From assembly GCA_945878875.1 (NCBI GenBank), contig CAMCUC010000005.1:18819-82818 (forward strand): a stretch of 64,000 nt of DNA, in the 5' to 3' direction. This document shows, piece by piece, positions 20,966-32,013 of this stretch (within the stretch, counting starts at the first letter, position 1; each line of letters opens with the position of its first letter). Position numbers and translations under genes: made by a program. The notes under the pieces are model-generated. The model ran no database searches. It saw only the letters and a list, made by a program, of their open reading frames with translations, and was not told the DNA's origin. Origin of the DNA: Rhizobium sp. Q54 (GTDB lineage Bacteria; Pseudomonadota; Alphaproteobacteria; Rhizobiales; Beijerinckiaceae).

Positions 20966-21188
20966 GGAAGCCGAGCGCTTTGTCGAAACTGCCGATCTCA
21001 CCGAATATGATCTGTCGGGCTTCAAACCCGCAAACTTCGAGTTCGGCCCCAAGTCCGAGCGTGTGAACATGCGGCTGCCAAAAGCGCTGCTGGACAGCGT
21101 GAAGGCGCGCGCTGCGGCTGAGGACATGCCCTATCAGCGCTACATTCGGCGGGCGCTTGAAGAGAGTCTGCGAAAGAAGGCGAGCTAG
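20931..21188 (+). CDS. brnA: BrnA-family antitoxin (RHH-like C-terminus)
   Basis: NMRLPKALLDSVKARAAAEDMPYQRYIRRALEESL; overlaps brnT. Confidence 0.85.
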   Translation: MKKKLPVLTSDEEAERFVETADLTEYDLSGFKPANFEFGPKSERVNMRLPKALLDSVKARAAAEDMPYQRYIRRALEESLRKKAS

Positions 21189-22066
21189 GCGCCTTCCGGC
21201 TTCACGTCCACGCTCACACTCAATTCGTGATCGCCCGAGCCTATGAACACGCCGTCGATGGGGGATACGTCGGCGTAATCGCGCCCGCGCGCCACGACTA
21301 CGTGGTCGTCGCCGATCAGCTGGTCGTTGGTGGGATCAAGCCCAAGCCAGCCAAACTCCGGGCCGCACCACACGGAGACCCACGCGTGCGAGGCGTCGGC
21401 GCCTTCAAGCCGGGGTTTGCCGGGCGGGGGCAGGGTCCGGATATAGCCGCTGACATAGGCGGCGGGCAGGCCAAGGCCGCGCAGGCCCGCGATCATCACA
21501 TGCGCGAAATCCTGGCACACGCCTTTGCGGCTGGCGAAGGCTTCAGCCACCGTCGTCGTGACTTCAGTGGCGTCCTTCTCATATTTGAAATCGCGGCGGA
21601 TGCGGCCCATCAGCTCCACGGCGGCCTCCAGCATCGGGCGGTTCGGCGCGAAGCTCTCAGCGCACCATGCGGCCGCGTCCCCGTTCAGCGCCACTTGCCG
21701 GCTGGCGTAGAGAAAATGCGCGGGCGAGTCCTGCGCCAGCGAGCGCGACGTTTGCGCAGCATTCCGGATTTGCTCCCATGCCGGCGTGAGGCCGGGCGCT
21801 GGCGGAGCCTGACGGTTCACGGATATTCGCGACAACGCTGCGATGCGCAGCTCGCGATGGGCCGCGTCGATGCGCACCGTCGCGACACGATTTCCGAAGG
21901 CGTCGGTGCTGGAATGCGTCTCGGCGGGGTTGGGTGAAATCTCAAGCCCGCTGTCGAGCACGGTTTGGCCCGGCTCATCGCGCGGCAACAGACGCAGCAC
22001 GCAGGCGGCGGAGGCCACAGGTGCGGCGTAGCGATAGGTGGTGATGTGGCGGATGTCGTAAATCAC
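21185..22066 (-). CDS. Transglutaminase-like family protein
   Basis: YDIRHITTYRYAAPV; SRKGVCQDFAHVMIAGLRGLGLPAAYVSGY; DASHAWV. Confidence 0.9.
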   Translation of the reverse strand: MIYDIRHITTYRYAAPVASAACVLRLLPRDEPGQTVLDSGLEISPNPAETHSSTDAFGNRVATVRIDAAHRELRIAALSRISVNRQAPPAPGLTPAWEQIRNAAQTSRSLAQDSPAHFLYASRQVALNGDAAAWCAESFAPNRPMLEAAVELMGRIRRDFKYEKDATEVTTTVAEAFASRKGVCQDFAHVMIAGLRGLGLPAAYVSGYIRTLPPPGKPRLEGADASHAWVSVWCGPEFGWLGLDPTNDQLIGDDHVVVARGRDYADVSPIDGVFIGSGDHELSVSVDVKPEGA

Positions 22067-24594
22067 GCGAAGCCCGTTGGCTTTTCGGCCCGCGCTGCGC
22101 CGGCCCCTTGCAGAAAATAGCGCGCGGTGACAGCTTCCGCCAAGCCCATGACGCGCTGCTCGATTGCGAGCGCTTGCGCGGGATCAAGTTCGTCGGCGTC
22201 TCGCGTGGCAAGTTCTGCGGCGAGCTTGATGCTGATGCGGCGCGGCTGTTCGGGCATGCCGTCGGGGCGCAGGTTTGGCAGGCTGGCCAGATGTTCGTCC
22301 ACCCGCGCAATCTGGAAGGAGACCGAGCGTGGGTTGAACGGATCGAGCATCGCCATGTCACGCACGGCGGCCAGGGCAGGGCCGACCACATAGCGCGAGC
22401 GATAGGTGATTTGCGAGTCTATCAGATCCAGCAGCACGTCGAGATGCTCTGTTGTGGCGTCGCGCTCCGAGAACTGGCGCACGAAGCGGCAGGTGTTGAC
22501 GGCGCGCTCAATGCGTCGGCCCATGTCAAGGAAGCTCCAGCCCGCGACGCGGTTCATGTTCTCGTTGATGAGGCCGCCGAGAGCGGCCATCACGCCAAGC
22601 GCTTCATCGGCGCGGGCGGCCGCGTCAAACGCAGCGCCCATGGAATCGTGCGGGCGCGAGACGCAATCCTCAAGCGTCGAGACAAGGCGGGTCGCATCCT
22701 GCGACAGCCGCTCGCGAATGACGGACGCGGCGCGGCGCGCCATGCCGACATTTGCTGCGACCGAGCCGTATTGTTCTGCATCGGCAAGCGCGATGGCGGC
22801 GATGATTTGCGCCTGCGCGCCAGCAAGATCAGCGGGCGCGGCGCCGCTTGAAAGCAGCATTTTCTGCAAGCGCTCAACCGCTGCGCGCGCGCCGCTGCCG
22901 GGCGCATCGATATCGACTGAGCGGGTGGCGAGGCATCGCACGACGCGGGCGGTGGCCTCAGCCCGCTCCAGATAGCGACCGAGCCAGAACAGATTGTCGG
23001 CGGCGCGGCTGGGCAGATTGCCAAGCATGCGCACCACGCGCACGGATTCGCGGGCGGGCAGGAGCGTTGAAATCTCGACCGGACGGTCGGTCGCAATCCA
23101 CACGTCGGCGGAGGAGGCTTCGCCCTCCATTGAGATTGCGCGCGCATCGGCTGCGTCCGAGACGCGACAGAACCCGCCGGGCATCACGCGCCAGCCGTCT
23201 GGCGTGGCGGCGGCGAACACGCGCAGCGAGAACGGGCGCGGCTGCAACCCGCCGTCGCGCAGCACCGGCATGGTGGACAGGCGCACGACTTCCTGGCCGA
23301 CAAAATCTACGCCGCGAGTCTCTATCGCCGCGATCAGCGCACGCTTTTGCTGCTGATCGAGATCGGCGCCAAGCACATGACGCTTGCCGCCAAGGGCGGG
23401 CAAAAGATCGCCGAACGCGCTGGCGATAACCAGCTCGTCGAGCCGCTCGATCACCACGCGGCGCGCCTCGCTCTGGCCGCACCACCATGTCGCGATATTG
23501 GGCAGCCGCAAATCTTCCCCAAGCAAACGGGCGCAATGAGCGGGCGTGAAGCCAAGCAACGCGCGCGCTTCCAGCAAACCGGCGCCGGGCATGTTGTTGA
23601 CCGCGACGCTTCTGTTGCGGATCGCCTGCATGAGGCCGGGCACGCCGATGCGCGAGGCGGCGTTGAATTCCAGCGGATCGCACCAGTCAGCGTCCACGCG
23701 CCGCCACAACACGTCTGCGCGTTTCAGGCCTGCAATGGTGCGCACGAATACGATGCCGTCGCGCACCACAAGGTCGTCGCCCTCCACCAGCATGAAGCCC
23801 AGATAACGGGCCAGATACGCCTGTTCAAAATAGGTCTGGCTGTAGGGGCCGGGCGTGAGCAGGCAGATGCGCGGGTTGCTGCGCTCAGCCGAGCTGGAAA
23901 GGCCATCGCGAAAATCGCGGAAGAAGGGCGCCAGCCGCTCAACGTTCATGTCGCGATAGAGTTGCGGGAAGGCGCCGGAAATCACGAGCCGGTTTTCCAG
24001 CGCATAGCCTGCGCCCGACGGCGCCTGCGCGCGCTTTTCCAAAACCCACCACCGCCCATCTGGCCCGCGCCCGATGTCGCAGGCGAAGAAACGCAGATGC
24101 TTGCCGCCGGAGGGCTCGACGCCACGCATGGCGGGCAGGAAATCGCGCGAGCCGGTAAGGGCTGCTGCGGGCAGGGCGCCTTCGCTCACAAGATCGGCGG
24201 GGCCGTAAACGTCGCGCAGAAAAGCTTCCGCCAGCCGCGCGCGTTGCTCGACGCCAGCGGAAATCTCGCGCCAGTCTTCATCCGAGATTACAAGCGGCAG
24301 ACGCTCCAGCGGCCACGTGCGCTCATTGGCTTCTCCGCGGATGCGATAGGAAATGCCCATTTCGCGAATGCGACGATCGGCGCCGGCGAAGCGCTGCGCC
24401 ATTTCGTCAGGCTCGATGCGCGACAGGCCGGCCATAAACTTGCGCCAGTGCGGACGCACGGCGCCGGCGGCATCCATGAATTCGTCGGGAATGCCAGGCA
24501 TGGGGGAGTATCCGCCAGCCCAATCTTCGAGCTGGCGTCTCTGCGGTCGCGCCCCATGGGGGGAGCGAGTGTTATGGTTTGGCTCAGCCGCCAA
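22063..24594 (-). CDS. Fusion: circularly permuted ATP-grasp type 2 domain + alpha-E domain
   Basis: N-terminal DVYGPADLVSEGALPAAAL..., C-terminal ARAADNLFWLGRYLERAEATARVVRC. Confidence 0.9.
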   Translation of the reverse strand: MAAEPNHNTRSPHGARPQRRQLEDWAGGYSPMPGIPDEFMDAAGAVRPHWRKFMAGLSRIEPDEMAQRFAGADRRIREMGISYRIRGEANERTWPLERLPLVISDEDWREISAGVEQRARLAEAFLRDVYGPADLVSEGALPAAALTGSRDFLPAMRGVEPSGGKHLRFFACDIGRGPDGRWWVLEKRAQAPSGAGYALENRLVISGAFPQLYRDMNVERLAPFFRDFRDGLSSSAERSNPRICLLTPGPYSQTYFEQAYLARYLGFMLVEGDDLVVRDGIVFVRTIAGLKRADVLWRRVDADWCDPLEFNAASRIGVPGLMQAIRNRSVAVNNMPGAGLLEARALLGFTPAHCARLLGEDLRLPNIATWWCGQSEARRVVIERLDELVIASAFGDLLPALGGKRHVLGADLDQQQKRALIAAIETRGVDFVGQEVVRLSTMPVLRDGGLQPRPFSLRVFAAATPDGWRVMPGGFCRVSDAADARAISMEGEASSADVWIATDRPVEISTLLPARESVRVVRMLGNLPSRAADNLFWLGRYLERAEATARVVRCLATRSVDIDAPGSGARAAVERLQKMLLSSGAAPADLAGAQAQIIAAIALADAEQYGSVAANVGMARRAASVIRERLSQDATRLVSTLEDCVSRPHDSMGAAFDAAARADEALGVMAALGGLINENMNRVAGWSFLDMGRRIERAVNTCRFVRQFSERDATTEHLDVLLDLIDSQITYRSRYVVGPALAAVRDMAMLDPFNPRSVSFQIARVDEHLASLPNLRPDGMPEQPRRISIKLAAELATRDADELDPAQALAIEQRVMGLAEAVTARYFLQGAGAARAEKPTGFA

Positions 24595-24609
24595 AATTCC
24601 TCCAGGCGC

Positions 24610-27600
24610 TTATCGGCGCAAATCCAGCGTGGTCGGGAACTCGCCCGGCTGCTCTTCGTTCGGGGCGACGAACGGGCCGGGAGTATGGCCGTGATCCTGA
24701 AAACGCGCCAGCCTGCGCGCCTGCGCTTCATACGAATTCACGGGAAAAGCCTCATAGCTCAAGCCGCCCGGATGGGTCACGTGATACCGGCAACCGCCCA
24801 GCGAACGCCCGTTCCATGTGTCGAGCACATCGAAGGTCAGCGGCGCGTCAATGGTCAATTGCGGATGCAGGCCGGACGAGGGTTGCCACGCCTTGAAGCG
24901 CACGCCTGCAACCGCCTCGCCGGATGAGCCTGTGCCGGTCATCGGCGTACGACGACCATTGCAGGCGATCACATGGCGACCGGGCACAAAGCCGCTGGCG
25001 CGCACCTGCAAACGCTCGAGCGAGGAATCGACATAGCGCACAGTGCCGCCCGCAGCGCCTTCCTCCCCAAGCACATGCCATGGCTCCAGCGCCTGCCGGA
25101 TTTCCAAACTAACACCGCCGTGCTCAACATTGCCATAAAGCGGAAAGCGGAACTCGCGCTGCGCCACAAACCATTCGGGATCGAAATTGTATCCGGCGCT
25201 GCGCAGGTCCGCGAGCACGCCCAGGAAATCGGCCCAGACAAAATGCGGCAGCATGAATTTGTCATGCAAAGCCGTGCCCCAGCGTACGAAGCTCCCGCTT
25301 TGGGGCTGGCGCCAGAACCATGAGATCAGCGCGCGCAGCAGCAATTGCTGCGCAAGGCTCATGCGGGCGTCGGGCGGCATCTCGAACGAGCGGAACTCGA
25401 TCAGGCCGAGCCGGCCGGTGGGGCCGTCGGGCGAATAGAGTTTGTCGATGCAGATTTCGGAGCGATGGGTGTTGCCGCTCACGTCCACCAGCAAATGCCG
25501 ATAGAGCCTGTCCACCAGCCACAACGGGATCGGCTCGCCGTCCGGCCCCGGCGTCTGCGCCATTGCGATCTCAAGCTCGTAGAGCGAATCGTGGCGGCCC
25601 TCGTCCACGCGCGGCGCCTGGCTGGTGGGGCCGATGAACAGGCCGGAGAACAGATAGGAGAGCGAGGGGTGACGCTGCCAATAAAGCACGAGGCTTTTGA
25701 GCAAATCAGGCCTGCGCAGGAAGGGCGAATCGACAGGCGTGGCCCCGCCGACCACGACGTGATTGCCCCCGCCGGTGCCGGTGTGGCGACCGTCCGTCAT
25801 GTATTTGTCGGCGCCCAGCCGCGTCTGGCGCGCGTCTTCATACAGGCCCATCGTCGTGTTGACGGCCTCGCGCCATGACGAGGCGGGATGGACGTTGACC
25901 TCGATCACGCCGGGGTCCGGCGTCACCTTGATGACGTGCATGCGCGGATCGTCGGGCGGACCGTAGCCTTCCACTTGTAGCGGCAGGCCAAGCACTTTCG
26001 CGCTCTCCTCCAGCGCTGCAATCAGCTCCAGATAATCTTCGAGCTTTTCAACAGGAGGCATGAACACGCAGAGCACGCCATTGCGCGGCTCAATCGCCAT
26101 AGCGGTGCGCACCGCGCCGATGATGAGATTGGCGGGCACGGAGGTTTTCGTCTCGCGCGATTTTGCGACCGTATAATGCTGGCGCAATTGCTCAGGGTCG
26201 GGCAGGGGGCCGCGCGCCTCTGTGGGGTCTTGCGGGTGGATGTAGGGATAGCTGGCGGCGGGAATCCACGGCAGCGCCTTCATCGGCAGGCGGAAGCCGA
26301 CGGGGGAATCGCCGGGTATCAGGAACAGGCGCCCGCGACGGGTTTGCCACAGCTCGCTGATCCAGCGCGGACCATCCTTTGCGTTCCAGCGCTGAACGGG
26401 GAGCACATAGCCGGACGCCTTCAGCAACCCGCGCTCGAACGTGCGCAACATGCGCGCGCGCTCCTCCGCGTCTTCAATCTTGGAATCCATCGGATCGACG
26501 TTTTCCGGCAGGCGGCCTTCTTCAAGCATCCAATGGGCGGGGTCTTCAAAGGCGGGCAAAATAAACTTCGCGCCGACGCCAATGCGTTCGGCGAAATCCA
26601 CCGCAAACGCCTGCGCGTCTTCCAGGCTGGCGGGATTGGCGGGCGGCTTTTCGGGCGCCACCAGCTCGATGTTTTTCCAGATAGGCTTTCCGTCGCGGCG
26701 CCAATAGAGCGCAAACGCCCAGCGCGGCAGGCTTTCGCCGGGGTACCATTTGCCCTGTCCGTAATGGAGAAAACCGCCTGGGCCAAAGCGGTCGCGCAGG
26801 CGGCGGATCAGCTCGTCGGCGCGCGCGCGCTTGGTGGGGCCAACGGCGGCGGTGTTCCATTCGGCTGATTCAAAATCATCAATCGAGATGAACGTGGGCT
26901 CGCCGCCCATCGTCAGGCGCACGTCCTGTTTGGTCAGGTCCTGATCGACGATCTCGCCCAAAGCGTCGAGCTTCTCCCACGAATCGTCAGAGAACGGACG
27001 GGTCACGCGCGGCGCCTCGCGCACGCGGGTCACTTTCATCGAAAAATCGAAATCAACCTTTGCGGGCTCCACCAGGCCGCTGATGGGGGCGGCGGCTGAA
27101 TAATGCGGCGCGGCGCAAACCGGCATATGCCCTTCGCCGCAGAACAGGCCGGAGGTGGGATCAAGCCCGACCCAGCCGGCGCCGGGCAGATAGACTTCCG
27201 CCCATGCGTGCAAATCGGTGAAGTCGCGATCCGTGCCCTTGGGGCCTTCCAGCGGATCGACGTCGGCGGTGAGTTGCACGAGATAGCCGGAGACAAAACG
27301 CGCAGCCAGTCCAAGCCGGCGCAGCACCTGCACCATCAACCACGCACTGTCGCGGCACGAGCCTGAACGCAGGATCAGCGTTTCTTCAGGCGATTGAACG
27401 CCCGGCTCCATGCGGATGAGATAAGAGATATCGCTTTGCAGCTTCGCGTTCAGTCCGACCAGAAAATCGATCACGCGCATCGGCTCGCGCTTCAGGCTCG
27501 CGACATAGGCGTCGAGTCTGGGCCCGCCTTCGTCGCGGACAAGGCAGGCGGCGAGTTCTTCAGCCAGCTCCGGCGGATAGGCGAACGGGAAAGTCTCGGC

Positions 27601-27894
27601 GTAATCCTCGACGAAGAAATCGAACGGGTTAATCACCGTCATGTCGGCGACGAGATCGACCTCGATTTTAAGTTCGGTCGCTTTCTCGGGGAATACGAAA
27701 CGCGCCAGCCAATTGCCATGCGGGTCTTGCTGCCAGTTCACGAAATGATTGGCGGGCGAGACTTTCAGCGAATAGCCCGAGACGCGCGTGCGGCAATGGG
27801 GCGCTGGCCGCAGCCGGATGATCTGCGGGCCAATGGCCACGGGGCGATCATATTTGTAATGCGTGAGGTGGTGCAGGGCGACGAAGATCGACAC
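24610..27894 (-). CDS. Large transglutaminase-like/DUF2126 fusion protein (GTG start at 27894 assumed)
   Basis: [35 protein letters not shown]; long DUF2126-like C-terminus; overlapping operon neighbours. Confidence 0.88.
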   Translation of the reverse strand: MSIFVALHHLTHYKYDRPVAIGPQIIRLRPAPHCRTRVSGYSLKVSPANHFVNWQQDPHGNWLARFVFPEKATELKIEVDLVADMTVINPFDFFVEDYAETFPFAYPPELAEELAACLVRDEGGPRLDAYVASLKREPMRVIDFLVGLNAKLQSDISYLIRMEPGVQSPEETLILRSGSCRDSAWLMVQVLRRLGLAARFVSGYLVQLTADVDPLEGPKGTDRDFTDLHAWAEVYLPGAGWVGLDPTSGLFCGEGHMPVCAAPHYSAAAPISGLVEPAKVDFDFSMKVTRVREAPRVTRPFSDDSWEKLDALGEIVDQDLTKQDVRLTMGGEPTFISIDDFESAEWNTAAVGPTKRARADELIRRLRDRFGPGGFLHYGQGKWYPGESLPRWAFALYWRRDGKPIWKNIELVAPEKPPANPASLEDAQAFAVDFAERIGVGAKFILPAFEDPAHWMLEEGRLPENVDPMDSKIEDAEERARMLRTFERGLLKASGYVLPVQRWNAKDGPRWISELWQTRRGRLFLIPGDSPVGFRLPMKALPWIPAASYPYIHPQDPTEARGPLPDPEQLRQHYTVAKSRETKTSVPANLIIGAVRTAMAIEPRNGVLCVFMPPVEKLEDYLELIAALEESAKVLGLPLQVEGYGPPDDPRMHVIKVTPDPGVIEVNVHPASSWREAVNTTMGLYEDARQTRLGADKYMTDGRHTGTGGGNHVVVGGATPVDSPFLRRPDLLKSLVLYWQRHPSLSYLFSGLFIGPTSQAPRVDEGRHDSLYELEIAMAQTPGPDGEPIPLWLVDRLYRHLLVDVSGNTHRSEICIDKLYSPDGPTGRLGLIEFRSFEMPPDARMSLAQQLLLRALISWFWRQPQSGSFVRWGTALHDKFMLPHFVWADFLGVLADLRSAGYNFDPEWFVAQREFRFPLYGNVEHGGVSLEIRQALEPWHVLGEEGAAGGTVRYVDSSLERLQVRASGFVPGRHVIACNGRRTPMTGTGSSGEAVAGVRFKAWQPSSGLHPQLTIDAPLTFDVLDTWNGRSLGGCRYHVTHPGGLSYEAFPVNSYEAQARRLARFQDHGHTPGPFVAPNEEQPGEFPTTLDLRR

Positions 27895-28192
27895 GTGCAA
27901 ACTCCCGGGGTCGGCGGCAATCGCTGACCGCCTTTTGTCCCGCTCGCTGGCGTTCGAGTCAAACAATCGCTGCGCTTGCGCGCAATTAAAACGTGTATTG
28001 GCTTAACGGCGATGCAGATCGCTGAAGGCACGCGCAGTTTGGCGCATGAATAAGCAGGATGATGCGCGAACGTCGGCGCTTCTGCGCCGCCGGCGAATCC
28101 TCTCGAACGCAATCGCAAACCGGGCGCGCGCTTTTCGCCAAAACGGAGGTGATGAACAGAGCAGGATCTTCGCACACGAGGCCGGGTTTGGG

Positions 28193-29335
28193 TTACTTCG
28201 GAGACAAGCGGATAAGCTTGCCGTTCCCTTCGTCGGTGAGTGCGTAAACCGCGCCGTCCGGGCCGATTTTCACATCACGGATGCGGGCGCCCAGACGTAT
28301 GCGTTCCTCGCCGGTAACGCGTTCGCCATCGAGCGTGAGGCGAACGATTCCCTGGCCAACCAAGGCCCCCGCCAGCAGCGAGCCGCGCCAGTCCGGGAAC
28401 AGCGCGCCAGCGTAGAACGCCATTCCCGAAGGCGCGACGGCGGGCTTCCAGACATGGAGCGAGCCCTCAAATTCAGGTCGCGTCGGCGGGTCTGGAATGT
28501 CGCGACCATCGTAATGATCGCCCCAGCTCACCAGCGGCCAGCCATAGTTCTTGCCCGCTCGGGCGATGTTGACCTCGTCGCCGCCGCGCGGCCCCATTTC
28601 ATGCAGCCAAAGGGCGCCGGTTTGCGGATGAATTGCCGCGCCCTGAATGTTGCGGTGGCCGTGCGACCAAAGCTCGGAGCGCGCGCCTGCTTTGCCGATG
28701 AACGGATTGTCCTTCGGCACCGATCCGTCGCGCGCGATGCGCACCACGGCGCCGATATGCGTGGATGGATCTTGCGCAGGCGTCATCTTGCCGCGATCAC
28801 CCGTCGTTACGAACACATATCCATCGCGACTGAAGGCGATGCGCGAACCAAAATGCTGGCCGCCATCGACCTTGGGTTGCTGGCGAAACAAAATGGCGGT
28901 GTCCTCCAGCTTGTCCTCGTTCGCATTGAGGCGCCCGCGCGCCAGCGCCGTGCCCGCCGTTGAATTGGGGCCGGGCTCGGCGAAAGTGAGGTAGACCAGC
29001 CGGTCTTTGGAAAAATCAGGCGACAGGGCCACGTCGAGCAGGCCGCCCTGACCGCGCGCAAACACTTGCGGCACGCCCTTGATCGGCTGCGAAATCTCGC
29101 CCGTGAGCGTCATGATGCGCAGCCGCCCGGGGCGCTCGGTGACAAGCATCCGCTCCTTGTCGAGAAACGCCATGCCCCACGGGTTTTGCAGGCTTTGCGC
29201 CAGAACCTCCACTTGCACAGGCCCGCTGCGTGTCTCGATGGTGCGCGCTTGCTGCGCGTTTGCGGCGGCGCCAGAGAGCATGAGGACGAGTATGCAGGGG
29301 GGCAATAATCGGGACGTTTTCATGTGAATTGGCAT
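28193..29335 (-). CDS. PQQ-dependent sugar (aldose/sorbosone-type) dehydrogenase, secreted
   Basis: Signal peptide; LQNPWGMAFL, RLRIMTLTGEI, GPRGGDEVNIARAGKNYGWP. Confidence 0.9.
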   Translation of the reverse strand: MPIHMKTSRLLPPCILVLMLSGAAANAQQARTIETRSGPVQVEVLAQSLQNPWGMAFLDKERMLVTERPGRLRIMTLTGEISQPIKGVPQVFARGQGGLLDVALSPDFSKDRLVYLTFAEPGPNSTAGTALARGRLNANEDKLEDTAILFRQQPKVDGGQHFGSRIAFSRDGYVFVTTGDRGKMTPAQDPSTHIGAVVRIARDGSVPKDNPFIGKAGARSELWSHGHRNIQGAAIHPQTGALWLHEMGPRGGDEVNIARAGKNYGWPLVSWGDHYDGRDIPDPPTRPEFEGSLHVWKPAVAPSGMAFYAGALFPDWRGSLLAGALVGQGIVRLTLDGERVTGEERIRLGARIRDVKIGPDGAVYALTDEGNGKLIRLSPK

Positions 29336-29533
29336 GGTCCGGGCTCCGTCAGCAATGTGCAATCTTTGGCCAGTCTCGCATGTTGCTTACGTTTTGCGTC
29401 CGGAAAAGTTTACGGTCTTTTCGTGGGGTGCCGCGTCAAAACGCTCCCAAGTTTCAGCTTTTGTTAACAAAGTTGGAAAAATTAACTATTTGTTAACCAT
29501 GAACAGGCAGCCTTTCATAAAGGGAGTGCAGTC

Positions 29534-29653
29534 ATGAACATGCAGCGTCGTGAATCGCATCAGTCCTATCAAGATGAGCTGGTCGTACAGATCGCCTTGT
29601 TAAGCGGATTGCTAGCTACTGTGCTTGGTTTCATCACGGCGCTGTCAGTCTAG
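29534..29653 (+). CDS. Candidate 39-aa single-TM small protein MNMQRRESHQSYQDELVVQIALLSGLLATVLGFITALSV
   Basis: ATG with upstream aaagggag; hydrophobic C-terminal helix; below the ORF-track length cut-off. Confidence 0.35.
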   Translation: MNMQRRESHQSYQDELVVQIALLSGLLATVLGFITALSV

Positions 29654-29732
29654 GCAAGCCTTACTGAAGCCCTGGCGCAATTGCTGCTGCAATGGCGCAC
29701 AGCTGCAAAACTGATCCCGCACCCCAATGCCG

Positions 29733-29761
29733 TGGCCGTCCCCGGATCAACTCCGGGCCAT
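29733..29761. repeat. Short intergenic palindrome (tggccgtccccggatcaactccgggcca)
   Basis: cccgga/tccggg and tggcc/ggcca inverted repeats. Confidence 0.5.
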
Positions 29762-30046
29762 CAACTCCGCGCCTTGGAGCCAAACGCTCGTCAAATCGTT
29801 AGCTGAACGCAGGCTCAGAAGACGGCTATGGCGTTGCAGCCGCTTACGCTCGTTGTGCTCAGCCGGGATCAGCAAGTCGCCCGCCAGCACCAGCGTTGTC
29901 ACGATCAGCGCAGGCCCGACAAGCACGCTCGCGCGCGCAATGTTTTCAACGAGATCGCCGCCTGCGCTTTCCTGCAGCCGCAAACGGTTGAGGTAATGGA
30001 TGGTGGCGTCGAGCCCCATGCCCCATGCCCCAGGCCCAAAAGGCAA
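29747..30046 (-). pseudogene. Degraded remnant of an RND/MMPL-type transporter
   Basis: GMGLDATIHYLNRLRLQESAGGDLVENIARASVLVGPALIVTTLVLAGDLLI resembles the RND C-terminal TM region; no intact ORF either side. Confidence 0.45.
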
Positions 30047-30561
30047 GCTGCGCTAGGCCACGTTGCTCAAGGCCAAACGCAAGCCGCGAGGGGGTGCGCC
30101 CGAGGCGAATGCGCGCCATCGTCAGACTTGTTCGCCAAACCATTGCCCGCAAGCTCGTCTTCGCCCCTGATGCTATGCGGGTGAGCTGGGGAAGTTTCCT
30201 GAGCTAGCGCAGTGGGGGCGCTCCTCGCTGGCGCAGTGCGGTTTCGCGAATACGCGATACGGCGCTCCAGCGACGGCGCCGCTCCAGCGTCTCGAACGGC
30301 GCCGGCTGTCCAAGCTTCGCCAATCCTTCGCGGCCTTCGCGCCGCAGCGCCACAGCGTTGTCTTTCGACAGCGGCATGCGGGCGAGGGCTGTATAATGAG
30401 CGACCATGTTGTCGGCTTCTGAATCAGGAGGCGTAGACGTCATGCAAGGCCCTCACGCGAAAGTGCCTCTTGTGTATGGTTTATGATCTGTAACGGAGCC
30501 GATTACGTTTCGTCATCAATGCGCCCACGCTCGTCTTTTTCGCGTTTTCTCTCCCCCAAAC

Positions 30562-31791
30562 TCAATAGCGCTCTCGTTGTCGAAGGACCGGGAACAGGCG
30601 TAGCCACAACAGCGAGGCGCAAACGGCGCCGGCGCCGCCAACGAGAACGGCTGGTACGGCGCCGATCATCCATGCCAGCGCGCCGCTTTCGAATTCGCCC
30701 AATTGGTTGGAAGTGCCTGTGAGAATGGTGTGAACCGCCACAACGCGCCCACGCATCTCATTGGGCGTCTCGACCTGGATCAGCGTTTGGCGAATGACGA
30801 CGCTCACCATATCCGCCGCGCCGATAATTATCAGGAACGGAATCGCCACGAAGATATTGGTCGACAGCGCAAAGCAGATCGTCGCTATTCCATAAACGCC
30901 AACAGCAAAGATCATCTTCTTGCCGATGCCAGATTGCAGCGGGAAATAGGCCAGCGCCAACGCCGCACAGACCGAACCAACCGGCGGCATGGCGCGCAAC
31001 AGGCCAAGCCCCCATGGACCGGTTTGAAAAATGTCGCGCGCAAAAATAGGCAGCAGCGCAGTGGCGCCGGCAAGCAGCACCGCCACAAGATCAAGCGTGA
31101 TGGCGCCAAGAATAATCGGCTTGTTCCAGATGAATTTATAACCGGCGGCAAGCATCGTCAGCGTCACCGGCGGTTTGGTGATTTTTTGCGGGCGATAGGC
31201 AATACGCGCGGTGAGTACGATGGCGATGAGAAACGCCAGCGCCGCAGCGCCAAACGGCACATAGATGCCTAAGGGGAACAACAGCCCGCCGATGGCGGGG
31301 CCGGAGATGCTGGCGGTCTGGTTGAAGGTGTTGTTCCAGGCGGCGGCGCTTGCAAACTCCTCGTCCGGCACCAGCGTCATCACCAGCGCCTGACCCGCAG
31401 GATTGGCGAACGAGCGCGCGCATCCCAGCACGAAAACTACCACATAAACCGGCCATATCTGATCGGCGCGAATGTTTCCCGTATATTGCAGCCAAATCAA
31501 AGCGGCCGAACACAGGGCCATGATCGTGCAGCAAATCAGCAGGATAATACGACGGTCGTAACGGTCCGCAGCCGGGCCGGTGAGCAGCGACAGCGGCACG
31601 GCGGGGATGAAGGCGGCGAGCCCGATAAAGCCCAGCGCCAGCGGATCATTGGTGACGTCGTAGACATACCACGCGATGGCGATGGTCTGGATCTGGAGGC
31701 CAAGCCCCCACAGAAAACGGGAGAACAAATAGCGCGTGTAATCCACGTGGCGGAAGACGGCGCGCCCGCCTGTTGGCGATTTCGCGGTCAT
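30562..31791 (-). CDS. MFS transporter
   Basis: FRHVDYTRYLFSRFLWGLGLQIQTIAIAWYVYDVTNDPLALGFIGLAAFIP...; upstream 31792..32748 of the track ORF is spurious. Confidence 0.9.
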   Translation of the reverse strand: MTAKSPTGGRAVFRHVDYTRYLFSRFLWGLGLQIQTIAIAWYVYDVTNDPLALGFIGLAAFIPAVPLSLLTGPAADRYDRRIILLICCTIMALCSAALIWLQYTGNIRADQIWPVYVVVFVLGCARSFANPAGQALVMTLVPDEEFASAAAWNNTFNQTASISGPAIGGLLFPLGIYVPFGAAALAFLIAIVLTARIAYRPQKITKPPVTLTMLAAGYKFIWNKPIILGAITLDLVAVLLAGATALLPIFARDIFQTGPWGLGLLRAMPPVGSVCAALALAYFPLQSGIGKKMIFAVGVYGIATICFALSTNIFVAIPFLIIIGAADMVSVVIRQTLIQVETPNEMRGRVVAVHTILTGTSNQLGEFESGALAWMIGAVPAVLVGGAGAVCASLLWLRLFPVLRQRERY

Positions 31792-32013
31792 GGTGGTCTC
31801 CCCTTGGCGGGCGCTGTCAGGCGGCAGCTCCAGTGTTGGCTCGTAACATTGCGCGCCGCCAAGCGTCAAACCAGCAAAAGCTGAAGCTTGCGGGCGCCTC
31901 GCAACGACAGGGCTTCCCACGGCGCGCCGGCTGGGCCATGATGCGCCCAAGCGCAGATGAATCGCGCAAGGGGGCGCAAGACCCGTCACCGGCTTTAGGG
32001 AGGATATTTGGAC

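Noticed and set aside
23347-24927. 526-aa plus-strand ORF opposite the ATP-grasp/alpha-E gene
   Set aside because: Antisense shadow ORF; no recognisable domain and the opposite strand has clear homology
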